Below the pieces are notes generated by a model. The model was not told where the DNA came from and made no database searches. It was given only the letters and a program-made list of their open reading frames with translations. From the NCBI GenBank assembly GCA_946886325.1, contig CAMPIK010000045.1, positions 1-10,399 on the forward strand: 10,399 nucleotides of DNA, given 5' to 3'. This DNA comes from an uncultured Shinella sp. (GTDB taxonomy: Bacteria; Pseudomonadota; Alphaproteobacteria; Rhizobiales; Rhizobiaceae). Of this stretch, positions 1 through 4,955 are shown one piece after another. A program made the position numbers and the translations under genes. Within the stretch, counting starts at the first letter, position 1. Every line of letters begins with the position of its first letter.

Positions 1-1512
1 GGCATCGTACTGCCGCAGACCGGCGCCGGTCTGGCCGTGACCGCGGCCGCCGACCTCGCCGTGACGACGGACACCCTGTCGCTTGGCGAAATAAGGGCTT
101 CGGCCGGCGGCAACACGATTGCCGGCGAACTCCAACTGGACCGCGGCGTGCAGAGCCCGAAGGGCAAGGGCAAGCTTTCGCTCGGCACGCTGGACCTCGC
201 CTGGCTTGCCGAGACCGTTCTCGGGGCGGTGGATGATCCCGTCGACGGCGGATTGAACGGCGAGACGCTCGGCAGGCCGCTTCTCGAAAATGCCGATCTG
301 GCGCTTCAGATCGAGGCGGAGCGTTTCTGGCCCGGTCTCTATGGCGCGATCGACGGTTTCTCGTCGGCGCTCACCTGGCGGGGCGGCGACTTTTCGCTGG
401 ATGCCATGAAGGGCGACTGGCTCGGCGGCCGGCTGGACGGCCGGCTGAAGATCGCCAATGCGGAGGAGAACGGTCTCTTCGAGGCGCGCGGCGAGCTCGT
501 CGGCGCCGATCTCGGCCGGATCGTCTGGGACGGCGCTAACGGGCCGGTGGCCGAGGGCAAGGCGGACGTGACGCTGGCGCTCGACGCCTCGGGCAAGAGC
601 CTTCGCGCCATGGCCGAGGCGGCCAGCGGATCGGGCGAGGTGCGGTTGAAGGATATCGCCGTCAACGGCATCCAGACGGGCGGGTTCGGGTCCATTCTCG
701 CGGCCGCCGACCGGATCGAGGGCGACATCACCGAGGCGAATGTCATCGATAGCGTCAGGGAGGCCGTGACGGGCGGGACGACGCGTCTCGGCGAGGTGCG
801 CATTCCCTTCGGGATCGCATCCGGCACCGTGCGGGCGCAAACGATTACCGCCAAGGACACGAATGCGCGCTTCAGCGGCGATATCGAGATCGGCCTGCCG
901 CAGCAGACGCTTGCGGCTCGCCTCGACATGCGCCTGCTTGCCGGAGACGATGCGCTGACAGGCGCCGAGCCGGAGGTCGAGTTTTCCTGGAGTGGGCCGC
1001 TCGCGGCGCCGGAAATGGCCTTCGATGCCCAGGGCATGACCAATTACCTGTCGCTGCGACGGTTCGAGACGGAGCGGCGAAGGGTCGAGGCCTTGCAGGC
1101 GAATGTGCTGGAGAAGCAGCGGCTGCGGCGGGAGGCGGCGCTCTATCGCGCGCGGGCCGAAGAACGCCAGGCGCTCGCCGAAGCCTCGCGCGTCCAGCGC
1201 GAGGAAGAGGAACGGCGCCGGCGCGAGGTGCGCAGCAGCGTCGAAAAGGCGCGAGAGGAGCGCGATGCGGCGGAGGCGGTCGAACGACAGCGCCGCGCCG
1301 TTCTGGAAGAGCAGAGGAAGCTCCGCCAGGCCGAAGCGGAAGCCCGCCGGCTGGCCCAGCAGCGCGCCGCCGAAGAGGCCGCGCAGCGGCGGGCGGAGCA
1401 GGCGGAACGCCGCTTGCCCGTCATTCCCGGCGAGGGCGTGGAGCGCGGGGAATTGCCGCCGGTCGGCGACGGCCAGCCGTTGAACTTCGACAGCCTGCCG
1501 GGCGTGAATTGA
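1..1512 (+). CDS. AsmA-family protein, C-terminal part (5' end outside window)
   Basis: The frame is open from base 1, so the true start lies upstream and 503 codons are visible before the TGA at 1510. The first 340 or so residues alternate short beta-type segments with Gly/Ala/Asp turns (for example GELQLDRG, GRLDGRLKIA, RLGEVRIPFGIASGTVRAQ). This fits the AsmA C-terminal region of large rhizobial AsmA-like proteins, which are anchored in the inner membrane, project into the periplasm and are linked to outer-membrane lipid homeostasis. From about codon 345 (nt 1035) the protein becomes an Arg/Glu/Ala-rich coiled coil up to about nt 1416, then a short Pro/Gly-rich end. No catalytic motif is visible. 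The family call rests on overall pattern and on memory of rhizobial homologues; the exact role is unknown. A 25-base gap separates it from the convergent RHH gene. Confidence 0.8.
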   Translation, partial: GIVLPQTGAGLAVTAAADLAVTTDTLSLGEIRASAGGNTIAGELQLDRGVQSPKGKGKLSLGTLDLAWLAETVLGAVDDPVDGGLNGETLGRPLLENADLALQIEAERFWPGLYGAIDGFSSALTWRGGDFSLDAMKGDWLGGRLDGRLKIANAEENGLFEARGELVGADLGRIVWDGANGPVAEGKADVTLALDASGKSLRAMAEAASGSGEVRLKDIAVNGIQTGGFGSILAAADRIEGDITEANVIDSVREAVTGGTTRLGEVRIPFGIASGTVRAQTITAKDTNARFSGDIEIGLPQQTLAARLDMRLLAGDDALTGAEPEVEFSWSGPLAAPEMAFDAQGMTNYLSLRRFETERRRVEALQANVLEKQRLRREAALYRARAEERQALAEASRVQREEEERRRREVRSSVEKAREERDAAEAVERQRRAVLEEQRKLRQAEAEARRLAQQRAAEEAAQRRAEQAERRLPVIPGEGVERGELPPVGDGQPLNFDSLPGVN

Positions 1513-1537
1513 CGCTGGAGCCCGTCGCGGCGGCCGG

Positions 1538-1759
1538 TCAGGACGGCGGCACCTGTCCCTTCAGATAGGCCAGCACATAGACCCTGAGCGCCGAGGAGAG
1601 GTTGCTTTCGGCCTCCCGGCCGTCGTCGATCTCGCGGATCAGGGCGGCGAGTGGCATGGCGCGCGCCTTGGCGATCATCTTCAGTTCGAGCCAGAACGGC
1701 TCCTCGAGCGAGAAGCTCGTGCGGTGTCCGTGCAGCGTCGCCGAATGTTTGCGGATCAT
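1538..1759 (-). CDS. Small ribbon-helix-helix domain protein (RHH_4 type)
   Basis: This 73-residue protein starts MIRKHSATLHGHRTSFSLEE and matches the RHH_4 pattern common in alphaproteobacteria: a short beta strand (RTSFSLEE), a first helix around FWLELKMIAKARAMPLAALI, and a second helix around NLSSALRVYVLAYL. RHH proteins normally dimerise through the strand and bind DNA, often repressing their own operon; whether this one does is inference. I chose the ATG at 1759 because an AAGG lies 9 bases upstream. A TTG six codons further upstream (1777) lacks a visible ribosome-binding site. It lies on the same strand as DUF4169 and sspB, 109 bases downstream, so it may be the last gene of that unit or have its own promoter. 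Target unknown. Confidence 0.82.
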   Translation of the reverse strand: MIRKHSATLHGHRTSFSLEEPFWLELKMIAKARAMPLAALIREIDDGREAESNLSSALRVYVLAYLKGQVPPS

Positions 1760-1828
1760 CGCGTCCGGCCTTCGCAAGGCGATTCAGGTCGTTGAGAGAA
1801 CGATTCCCGAAATTGGTCCAGAAGATTG

Positions 1829-1843
1829 AAAATTCGGAATTTT
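1829..1843. promoter_or_regulatory. AT-rich inverted repeat upstream of the RHH gene
   Basis: A perfect 7-bp inverted repeat (AAAATTC, one central base, GAATTTT) sits in the 109-base gap between the DUF4169 stop and the RHH start. It is AT-rich in very GC-rich surroundings. The size and symmetry fit a site for a dimeric regulator, and self-repression by the adjacent RHH protein is an obvious guess. A one-base centre is too tight for a hairpin loop, so I do not read it as a terminator. No experiment or known motif supports this. Confidence 0.3.
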
Positions 1844-1868
1844 TCGCACGCGCCGGACATGGCGCCCG

Positions 1869-2066
1869 TCATTCTTTGTCGCGTGTCGGCTTCTCGATGC
1901 GGCCCTGGTCGATCTTTGCCCGGGCCTTGTCGTTCAGCGCGTCCGTCAGCGACTTTTCCGCTTTCGTCCGCCCGAAGGCGATGCGGTTCTGCTCGGCGCG
2001 CTTGTCCTTGTCGGACCGCGCCTTCTGCTTGCGGACCTGTCGAAGGTTGACGACGTCGCCGCTCAT
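1869..2066 (-). CDS. DUF4169 family protein
   Basis: This is a 65-residue, very hydrophilic protein beginning MSGDVVNLRQVRKQKARSDK, with a central ENRIAFGRTKAEK-like stretch (here EQNRIAFGRTKAEK). That combination (VNLRxxRKxKAR followed by NRxAFGRTKAE) is the signature of DUF4169, a small alphaproteobacterial family of unknown function. It is rich in Lys, Arg, Asp and Glu, is probably largely helical, and has no membrane segment or signal peptide. The ATG lies 12 bases after the sspB stop, which strongly suggests cotranscription with sspB. GGCAGG directly abuts the ATG, so the ribosome-binding site is not well placed. A role in RNA or protein binding would suit the charge, but that is guesswork. 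Confidence 0.85.
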   Translation of the reverse strand: MSGDVVNLRQVRKQKARSDKDKRAEQNRIAFGRTKAEKSLTDALNDKARAKIDQGRIEKPTRDKE

Positions 2067-2078
2067 CCTGCCTGCCCG

Positions 2079-2609
2079 TCAGTTCTTCTTGCGGAAGGAA
2101 TCGAGCGATACGACCGAAGCGCCGCCGGGCTTGTTGCCGTCGTCGTCGGCGCCGGTCTCGGGCTTGTCGTCCGGCGTTTCCTCGATCTTCTCGGCCGTTG
2201 CCGCCGGATAGGCGGTGATCTCGGCGGAATGCGCCTCCTCTTCTTCGGCGCTCGGCACGTCGAACTCAAGCTCGAAGCTGACGGAGGGGTCGTAGAAGCC
2301 GCGGATGGCGTTGAAGGGGATCACCAGCTTTTCCGGCGTGTCGGAGAAGGAGAGGCCGATCTCGAACAGGCTCTCGGTGATCTTCAGGTCCCAGAACTGG
2401 TGCTGGATGACGATCGTCATCTGCTCGGGATATTTGGCTTTCAGGTGCTGCGAGATGCGCACGCCCGGCGCGCCGGTCAGGAAGGTGATGAAGAAGTGGT
2501 GCTCGCCGGGCAGGTGCCCTGTCGCAGCGACCTCGGTAAGGACCTTGCGGATGACCCCGCGAAGCGCGTCCTGAGCCAGAATGTCGTAGCGGATGTGGTC
2601 CTGCACCAT
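2079..2609 (-). CDS. sspB: SspB, ClpXP adaptor for tmRNA-tagged proteins (alpha type)
   Basis: This 176-residue protein belongs to the SspB family. SspB dimers bind the ssrA tag on proteins released from stalled ribosomes and tether them to ClpX for degradation by ClpXP in the cytoplasm. The folded domain covers about residues 5-118, with the conserved runs IRYDILAQDALRGVIRKVL, GEHHFFITF, APGVRISQHL, YPEQMTIVIQHQFWDLK and FNAIRGFYDPSVSF. A disordered acidic linker follows (about 119-163, Glu/Asp/Pro-rich). The C-terminus, SVVSLDSFRKKN, corresponds to the ClpX-binding tail of the family. The ATG at 2609 gives the family's normal N-terminus. It lies about 140 bases downstream of the tmRNA gene on the same strand, and DUF4169 follows 12 bases later. 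Length is normal for the alphaproteobacterial form. Confidence 0.95.
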   Translation of the reverse strand: MVQDHIRYDILAQDALRGVIRKVLTEVAATGHLPGEHHFFITFLTGAPGVRISQHLKAKYPEQMTIVIQHQFWDLKITESLFEIGLSFSDTPEKLVIPFNAIRGFYDPSVSFELEFDVPSAEEEEAHSAEITAYPAATAEKIEETPDDKPETGADDDGNKPGGASVVSLDSFRKKN

Positions 2610-2679
2610 AAGCGACTGTCTTTCTTCTTGCCTGTGATTTGCGGCTTTTGCCGAAAAGCGGCGCTGCCGTCAAACCGCA

Positions 2680-2704
2680 GGGGCCGTCTCCGGCCGAATT
2701 CCCC
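2680..2704 (-). terminator. GC-rich hairpin between ssrA and sspB (weak terminator or processing candidate)
   Basis: Read on the minus strand, GGCCG-GAGA-CGGCC forms a 5-bp stem closed by a GAGA tetraloop (2682-2695), flanked by short G and C runs that could extend it. It lies about 50 bases after the expected end of the coding piece of tmRNA and about 70 bases before sspB. No T run follows, so it is not a standard intrinsic terminator; it could equally be a processing signal or chance in GC-rich DNA. Confidence 0.25.
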
Positions 2705-2868
2705 GTGGCCGATGATACCCGAAAGGTGCCGCCCTCCACGAGTCATCTGGAACAGCTATAAACCATTTCACGAAAGGGGAGAAGGTGAAGGCTTCTGTTG
2801 CCAGGTGCCTTCGGACCCCGCCTTACGGTGCTACCCGCAAGGGCTTGATTTGAAGTGTCGCACCGCCG

Positions 2869-2907
2869 TTAGGCAGCGAGACGTGCTTCAGCATAGTTGT
2901 CGTTTGC
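2869..2907 (-). other. tmRNA tag reading frame ANDNYAEARLAA
   Basis: This is the messenger part of tmRNA: 12 codons from the resume codon GCA (2907-2905) to TAA (2871-2869), giving the tag ANDNYAEARLAA. A non-templated alanine carried by the tRNA-like part is added before it. The terminal LAA is the ClpX-recognised degron, and the N-terminal AND-type segment is the region SspB proteins bind. This tag is, from memory, that of Sinorhizobium-type bacteria. It differs from the longer Caulobacter tag. Confidence 0.93.
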
Positions 2908-2991
2908 AACTACAATTTTAGCCCGATAACGGTGGTACAATGCCGAGCAAAAAGTCGATCTTTACGCCCTTGTCGATCCTATTTCGCCCCC

Positions 2992-3028
2992 ATCAAAAGC
3001 CGGTCGCCATCGTCGAATGACCGGTTTT
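2992..3028 (-). other. tmRNA intervening segment removed during maturation
   Basis: These 37 bases join the CCA end of the acceptor piece to the 5' end of the coding piece in the precursor. They fold into a hairpin: 2995-3005 pairs with 3019-3029 (11 bp including one G-U) around a 13-base loop. The outermost pair uses the terminal A of CCA. The hairpin stacks on the acceptor stem. By analogy with other permuted tmRNAs it is cut out, with RNase P making the 5' end of the coding piece. Confidence 0.75.
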
Positions 3029-3116
3029 TGGTGGAGGCGCCGGGTACCGCCCCCGGGTCCAATGGGTTTATTACACCGCCCGTTTATTGCCATAGCTGCA
3101 CAAGGCAGCAGTAGAC

Positions 3117-3145
3117 ATATAGGAGCTTCCGCTGCCCAAGAAAAG
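3117..3145 (-). promoter_or_regulatory. Promoter of ssrA
   Basis: On the minus strand CTTTTC (3145-3140) and CTATAT (3122-3117) are separated by exactly 17 bases. The -10 is a perfect match to the rhizobial housekeeping consensus CTTGAC-N17-CTATAT; the -35 is a partial match. Transcription would begin near 3110, a sensible 5' end for the tmRNA precursor. Confidence 0.6.
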
Positions 3146-3245
3146 GGCTTTGTGACGAAATGGCAATCGCCCTTGGCCGGACCGTCCTTTGCGGCCGCCG
3201 ATGCTCGCACCGGCGGTGAATAGCCGGGAAAAAGCGCGCGGGGTT

Positions 3246-3274
3246 CTTGGTGCGCCGGTCGTCCCGTCCTAGAT
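3246..3274 (+). promoter_or_regulatory. Promoter of thyA
   Basis: CTTGGT (3246-3251) and CTAGAT (3269-3274) are separated by exactly 17 bases. This matches the rhizobial housekeeping consensus at four of six and five of six positions. Transcription would begin near 3281, giving a leader of only about 23 bases before the thyA ATG. It diverges from the ssrA promoter about 100 bases away. Confidence 0.55.
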
Positions 3275-3303
3275 TGGACGCAAACAGAATCGGCGGCGAC
3301 CCC

Positions 3304-4098
3304 ATGCAGCAATATCTCGATCTTCTCGCCCATGTGATGGACACCGGTTCGGACCGGTCCGACCGCACCGGCACCGGCACCCGATCCGTCTTCGGCCACC
3401 AGATGCGCTTCAATCTGGAGGAGGGCTTTCCGGTCCTCACGACGAAGAAGCTGCATCTGCGCTCCATCATCCACGAGCTTCTCTGGTTCCTGAAGGGCGA
3501 CACCAACATCGCCTATCTGCACGAGAACGGCGTGACGATCTGGGACGAGTGGGCGGACAAGAACGGTGAACTCGGCCCGGTCTACGGCTACCAGTGGCGT
3601 TCCTGGCCGACCCATGACGGTCGCCATCTCGACCAGATCGTGGCGCTCGTCGACGGCATCAGGCGCAATCCGCAGTCCCGCCGGCATATCGTCTCGGCCT
3701 GGAACCCGGCGCTCGTCGACGAGATGGCGCTGCCGCCCTGCCATTGCCTGTTCCAGTTCTATGTCGCGGATGGAAGGCTCTCCTGCCAGCTCTACCAGCG
3801 CTCCGCCGACATTTTCCTCGGCGTGCCCTTCAACATCGCCTCCTATGCGCTGCTCACCATGATGGTGGCGCAGGTGACGGGATACCGGCCGGGCGATTTC
3901 GTCCATACGCTGGGCGATGCCCATATCTACCACAACCATTTCGAACAGGTGGCGCTGCAGCGGACGCGCAGGCCGAAGCCCTTGCCCTTCATGAAGATCA
4001 ATCCTGAGGTGACGGACCTCTTCGGGTTCCGCTACGAGGATTTCGAGCTGATCGGCTACGAGGCCGATGCCTCGATCAAGGCGCCGATCGCCGTCTGA
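3304..4098 (+). CDS. thyA: Thymidylate synthase
   Basis: ThyA converts dUMP and methylene-tetrahydrofolate to dTMP and dihydrofolate in the cytoplasm. The protein is 264 residues, the same as the E. coli enzyme, and I recall the two as aligning essentially without gaps. Functional residues sit at their standard positions: Arg21 in DRTGTGT, Arg126-Arg127 in [10 protein letters not shown], the nucleophile Cys146 in [11 protein letters not shown], Arg166 and Asp169 in QRSADIF, Asn177 in [10 protein letters not shown], and His207/Tyr209 in DAHIYHNH. I start at the ATG (3304) because it gives the exact family N-terminus, MQQYLDLL. The frame runs 19 codons further upstream to a TTG, but that would lie inside the predicted promoter. 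The ribosome-binding site is weak. dfrA lies downstream on the same strand, the usual pairing, since DHFR recycles the dihydrofolate made here. Confidence 0.98.
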   Translation: MQQYLDLLAHVMDTGSDRSDRTGTGTRSVFGHQMRFNLEEGFPVLTTKKLHLRSIIHELLWFLKGDTNIAYLHENGVTIWDEWADKNGELGPVYGYQWRSWPTHDGRHLDQIVALVDGIRRNPQSRRHIVSAWNPALVDEMALPPCHCLFQFYVADGRLSCQLYQRSADIFLGVPFNIASYALLTMMVAQVTGYRPGDFVHTLGDAHIYHNHFEQVALQRTRRPKPLPFMKINPEVTDLFGFRYEDFELIGYEADASIKAPIAV

Positions 4099-4112
4099 CG
4101 CCAGGAGGCGAA

Positions 4113-4132
4113 GCCGGCCGCGAGGGGCCGGC
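4113..4132 (+). promoter_or_regulatory. GC-rich stem-loop in the thyA-dfrA gap
   Basis: GCCGGCC (4113-4119) pairs perfectly with GGCCGGC (4126-4132) around a 6-base loop. It lies 14 bases after the thyA stop and ends right at the strong ribosome-binding site of the putative leader ORF (4133-4140). No T run follows, so it is unlikely to be a full terminator. It could stabilise the thyA mRNA end, or modulate translation of what follows. Confidence 0.4.
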
Positions 4133-4140
4133 AAGGGAGG
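4133..4140 (+). promoter_or_regulatory. Strong ribosome-binding site of the leader ORF
   Basis: AAGGGAGG lies 7 bases before the ATG at 4148. It is better than the sites seen before thyA, sspB or degP in this window. It is the main reason to take the short leader ORF seriously. Confidence 0.55.
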
Positions 4141-4147
4141 TTTCGAG

Positions 4148-4201
4148 ATGTCGAGTTTGCTGATGGGCAGGGACTGGCCAATGCCGGAGGCCGCAGTTTG
4201 A
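4148..4201 (+). CDS. Putative 17-residue leader peptide upstream of dfrA
   Basis: This short frame encodes MSSLLMGRDWPMPEAAV and ends in a TGA (4199-4201) that overlaps the TTG start of dfrA as TTGA. It has an optimal ribosome-binding site (4133-4140) and follows a GC-rich stem-loop. The arrangement fits translational coupling: ribosomes finishing the leader could restart on dfrA. I recognise no homologue and the peptide has no domain. It could also be the remnant of a longer gene between thyA and dfrA, or chance. Translation is inferred only from signals in the DNA. Confidence 0.4.
   Translation: MSSLLMGRDWPMPEAAV
4186..4190 (+). promoter_or_regulatory. Ribosome-binding site fixing the TTG start of dfrA
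   Basis: GGAGG lies 7 bases before TTG at 4198. There is no in-frame ATG, GTG or other TTG between the thyA stop and this point (only a CTG at 4174), so this site and the conserved DHFR N-terminus decide the start. Confidence 0.7.
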
Positions 4202-4716
4202 CCACACCAAAAATCGTTCTCGTCGTTGCCGTGGCGCGCAACGGCGTCATCGGCCGCGACGGCGACCTGCCGTGGCGCCTGCCCTCCGACCTCAAGCGCT
4301 TCAAGCAACTGACGCTCGGCAAGCCCGTTGTCATGGGGCGCAAGACCTGGGCATCGATCGGCCGGCCGCTGCCGGGGCGCCCGAACATCATCGTCACGCG
4401 CGACCCGGCCTTCGCCGCCGAGGGCGCGATCGTCTCGTCGACGCTGGAGATGGGGCTGGCGATGGCCCGCGCCGAAGCCGAGCGGCTCGGCGTGGACGAA
4501 ATCTGCATCATCGGCGGCGGCGAAATCTATCGCCAGGTCTTCCCCTCCGCAGATGTCCTTCATGTCACCACTGTCGAGGCCGAAGTGGAGGGCGATACGC
4601 GCTTTCCGGAGATTACGGACGACGTGTTTGAGCGTGTCTTCGAGGAGCCGATCCCGCGCGCGGACGGCGACAGCCACGCCATGCGCTTTGCGACGTGGCG
4701 GCGCCGGGCAGGCTGA
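4198..4716 (+). CDS. dfrA: Dihydrofolate reductase
   Basis: DHFR reduces dihydrofolate to tetrahydrofolate with NADPH, restoring the cofactor oxidised by ThyA; it is the target of trimethoprim. The protein has 172 residues, slightly longer than the E. coli enzyme. Visible motifs are VAVARNGVIGRDGDLPWRLPSDLKRFK (Trp26 and the catalytic acid Asp31), the NADPH-binding GKPVVMGRKTWASIGRPLPGR (41-61), IVTRD (65-69), the IIGGGEIYRQ loop (104-113) and EGDTRFP with Thr134. The start is a rare TTG with a good GGAGG seven bases upstream, and it overlaps the stop of a putative leader ORF. It is probably cotranscribed with thyA, although the 99-base gap contains a stem-loop. The gene is chromosomal in style and shows no sign of being an acquired resistance cassette. 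The chromosomal symbol folA is equally valid. Confidence 0.97.
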   Translation: MTTPKIVLVVAVARNGVIGRDGDLPWRLPSDLKRFKQLTLGKPVVMGRKTWASIGRPLPGRPNIIVTRDPAFAAEGAIVSSTLEMGLAMARAEAERLGVDEICIIGGGEIYRQVFPSADVLHVTTVEAEVEGDTRFPEITDDVFERVFEEPIPRADGDSHAMRFATWRRRAG

Positions 4717-4778
4717 GGGCCTACCTGGCCGGCGCCACCTGAGCGGGCCGCCTGAAATGGCTGTGAAGACGGCATTTT

Positions 4779-4799
4779 CGACCGAGGGACCTGCGGTCG
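4779..4799 (+). terminator. Possible weak terminator after dfrA
   Basis: CGACCG (4779-4784) pairs with CGGTCG (4794-4799) around a 9-base loop, followed only by TTCAC. It is correctly placed to end the thyA-dfrA transcript before the hflK promoter, but the stem is short and a T run is missing. Confidence 0.25.
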
Positions 4800-4851
4800 T
4801 TCACTATCACGAACTATTTTGCCGCATTTGACGCTAACGCTTCCGAGTTTC

Positions 4852-4880
4852 GTTGAAAGGTGCACGGGTGATACCTATAA
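4852..4880 (+). promoter_or_regulatory. Promoter of hflK-hflC-DUF2065
   Basis: GTTGAA (4852-4857) and CTATAA (4875-4880) are spaced by 17 bases, close to the rhizobial housekeeping consensus. The same bases read TTGAA with a downstream CCTATAA, which also resembles heat-shock sigma-32 (RpoH) promoters. Dual or heat-shock control is plausible for hflKC but not shown. Transcription would begin near 4887, leaving a leader of about 70 bases. Confidence 0.5.
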
Positions 4881-4955
4881 CGGGGTCACTTCGTGTGGCG
4901 GCTCGAAACAGTTCGCGAGACACGAGCTTGGGAGAATCCAGAGAAAGAGGTTTTA

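Larger units (their letters stand above)
2751..3110 (-). ncRNA. ssrA: Circularly permuted two-piece tmRNA (ssrA)
   Basis: tmRNA rescues stalled ribosomes by acting first as an alanine tRNA and then as mRNA for a degradation tag. Read on the minus strand, the order is permuted as in alphaproteobacteria. The acceptor piece comes first (from about 3110), with a T arm at 3056-3040 (CCGGG, 7-base loop, CCCGG), acceptor strand CGCCTCC (3039-3033), discriminator A and an encoded CCA ending at 3029. A 37-base intervening segment follows. The coding piece starts at 2991 with GGGGGCGAAATAGGATCGAC, whose first seven bases pair with the acceptor strand (one G-U). The tag frame is at 2907-2869, followed by pseudoknot-like sequence to about 2751. 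Bases 3092-3098 of the acceptor piece pair with 2753-2759 of the coding piece, holding the two mature RNAs together. The outer ends are estimates. Confidence 0.93.

Noticed and set aside
2229..2921. 230-codon plus-strand frame across sspB and tmRNA
   Set aside because: It is antisense to sspB and runs through the structured RNA; no domain or ribosome-binding site supports it.
2995..3029. Hairpin with A/T-rich flank read as an intrinsic terminator within ssrA
   Set aside because: The T residues are inside the stem, and transcription must continue into the coding piece for tmRNA to work; it is the processed spacer.
3247..3303. N-terminal extension of thyA from an upstream TTG
   Set aside because: It overlaps the predicted promoter and start site, and ThyA from ATG 3304 already has the exact standard length of 264 residues.
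2962..4677. 571-codon open frame on the minus strand across ssrA, thyA and dfrA
   Set aside because: It is antisense to two unmistakable enzymes and to the tmRNA, and its translation is low-complexity Arg/Asp/Gly typical of high-GC shadow frames.
4893..4955. Upstream GTG start of hflK
   Set aside because: The extra 21 residues do not resemble HflK, while ATG 4956 has a good ribosome-binding site and the typical N-terminus.
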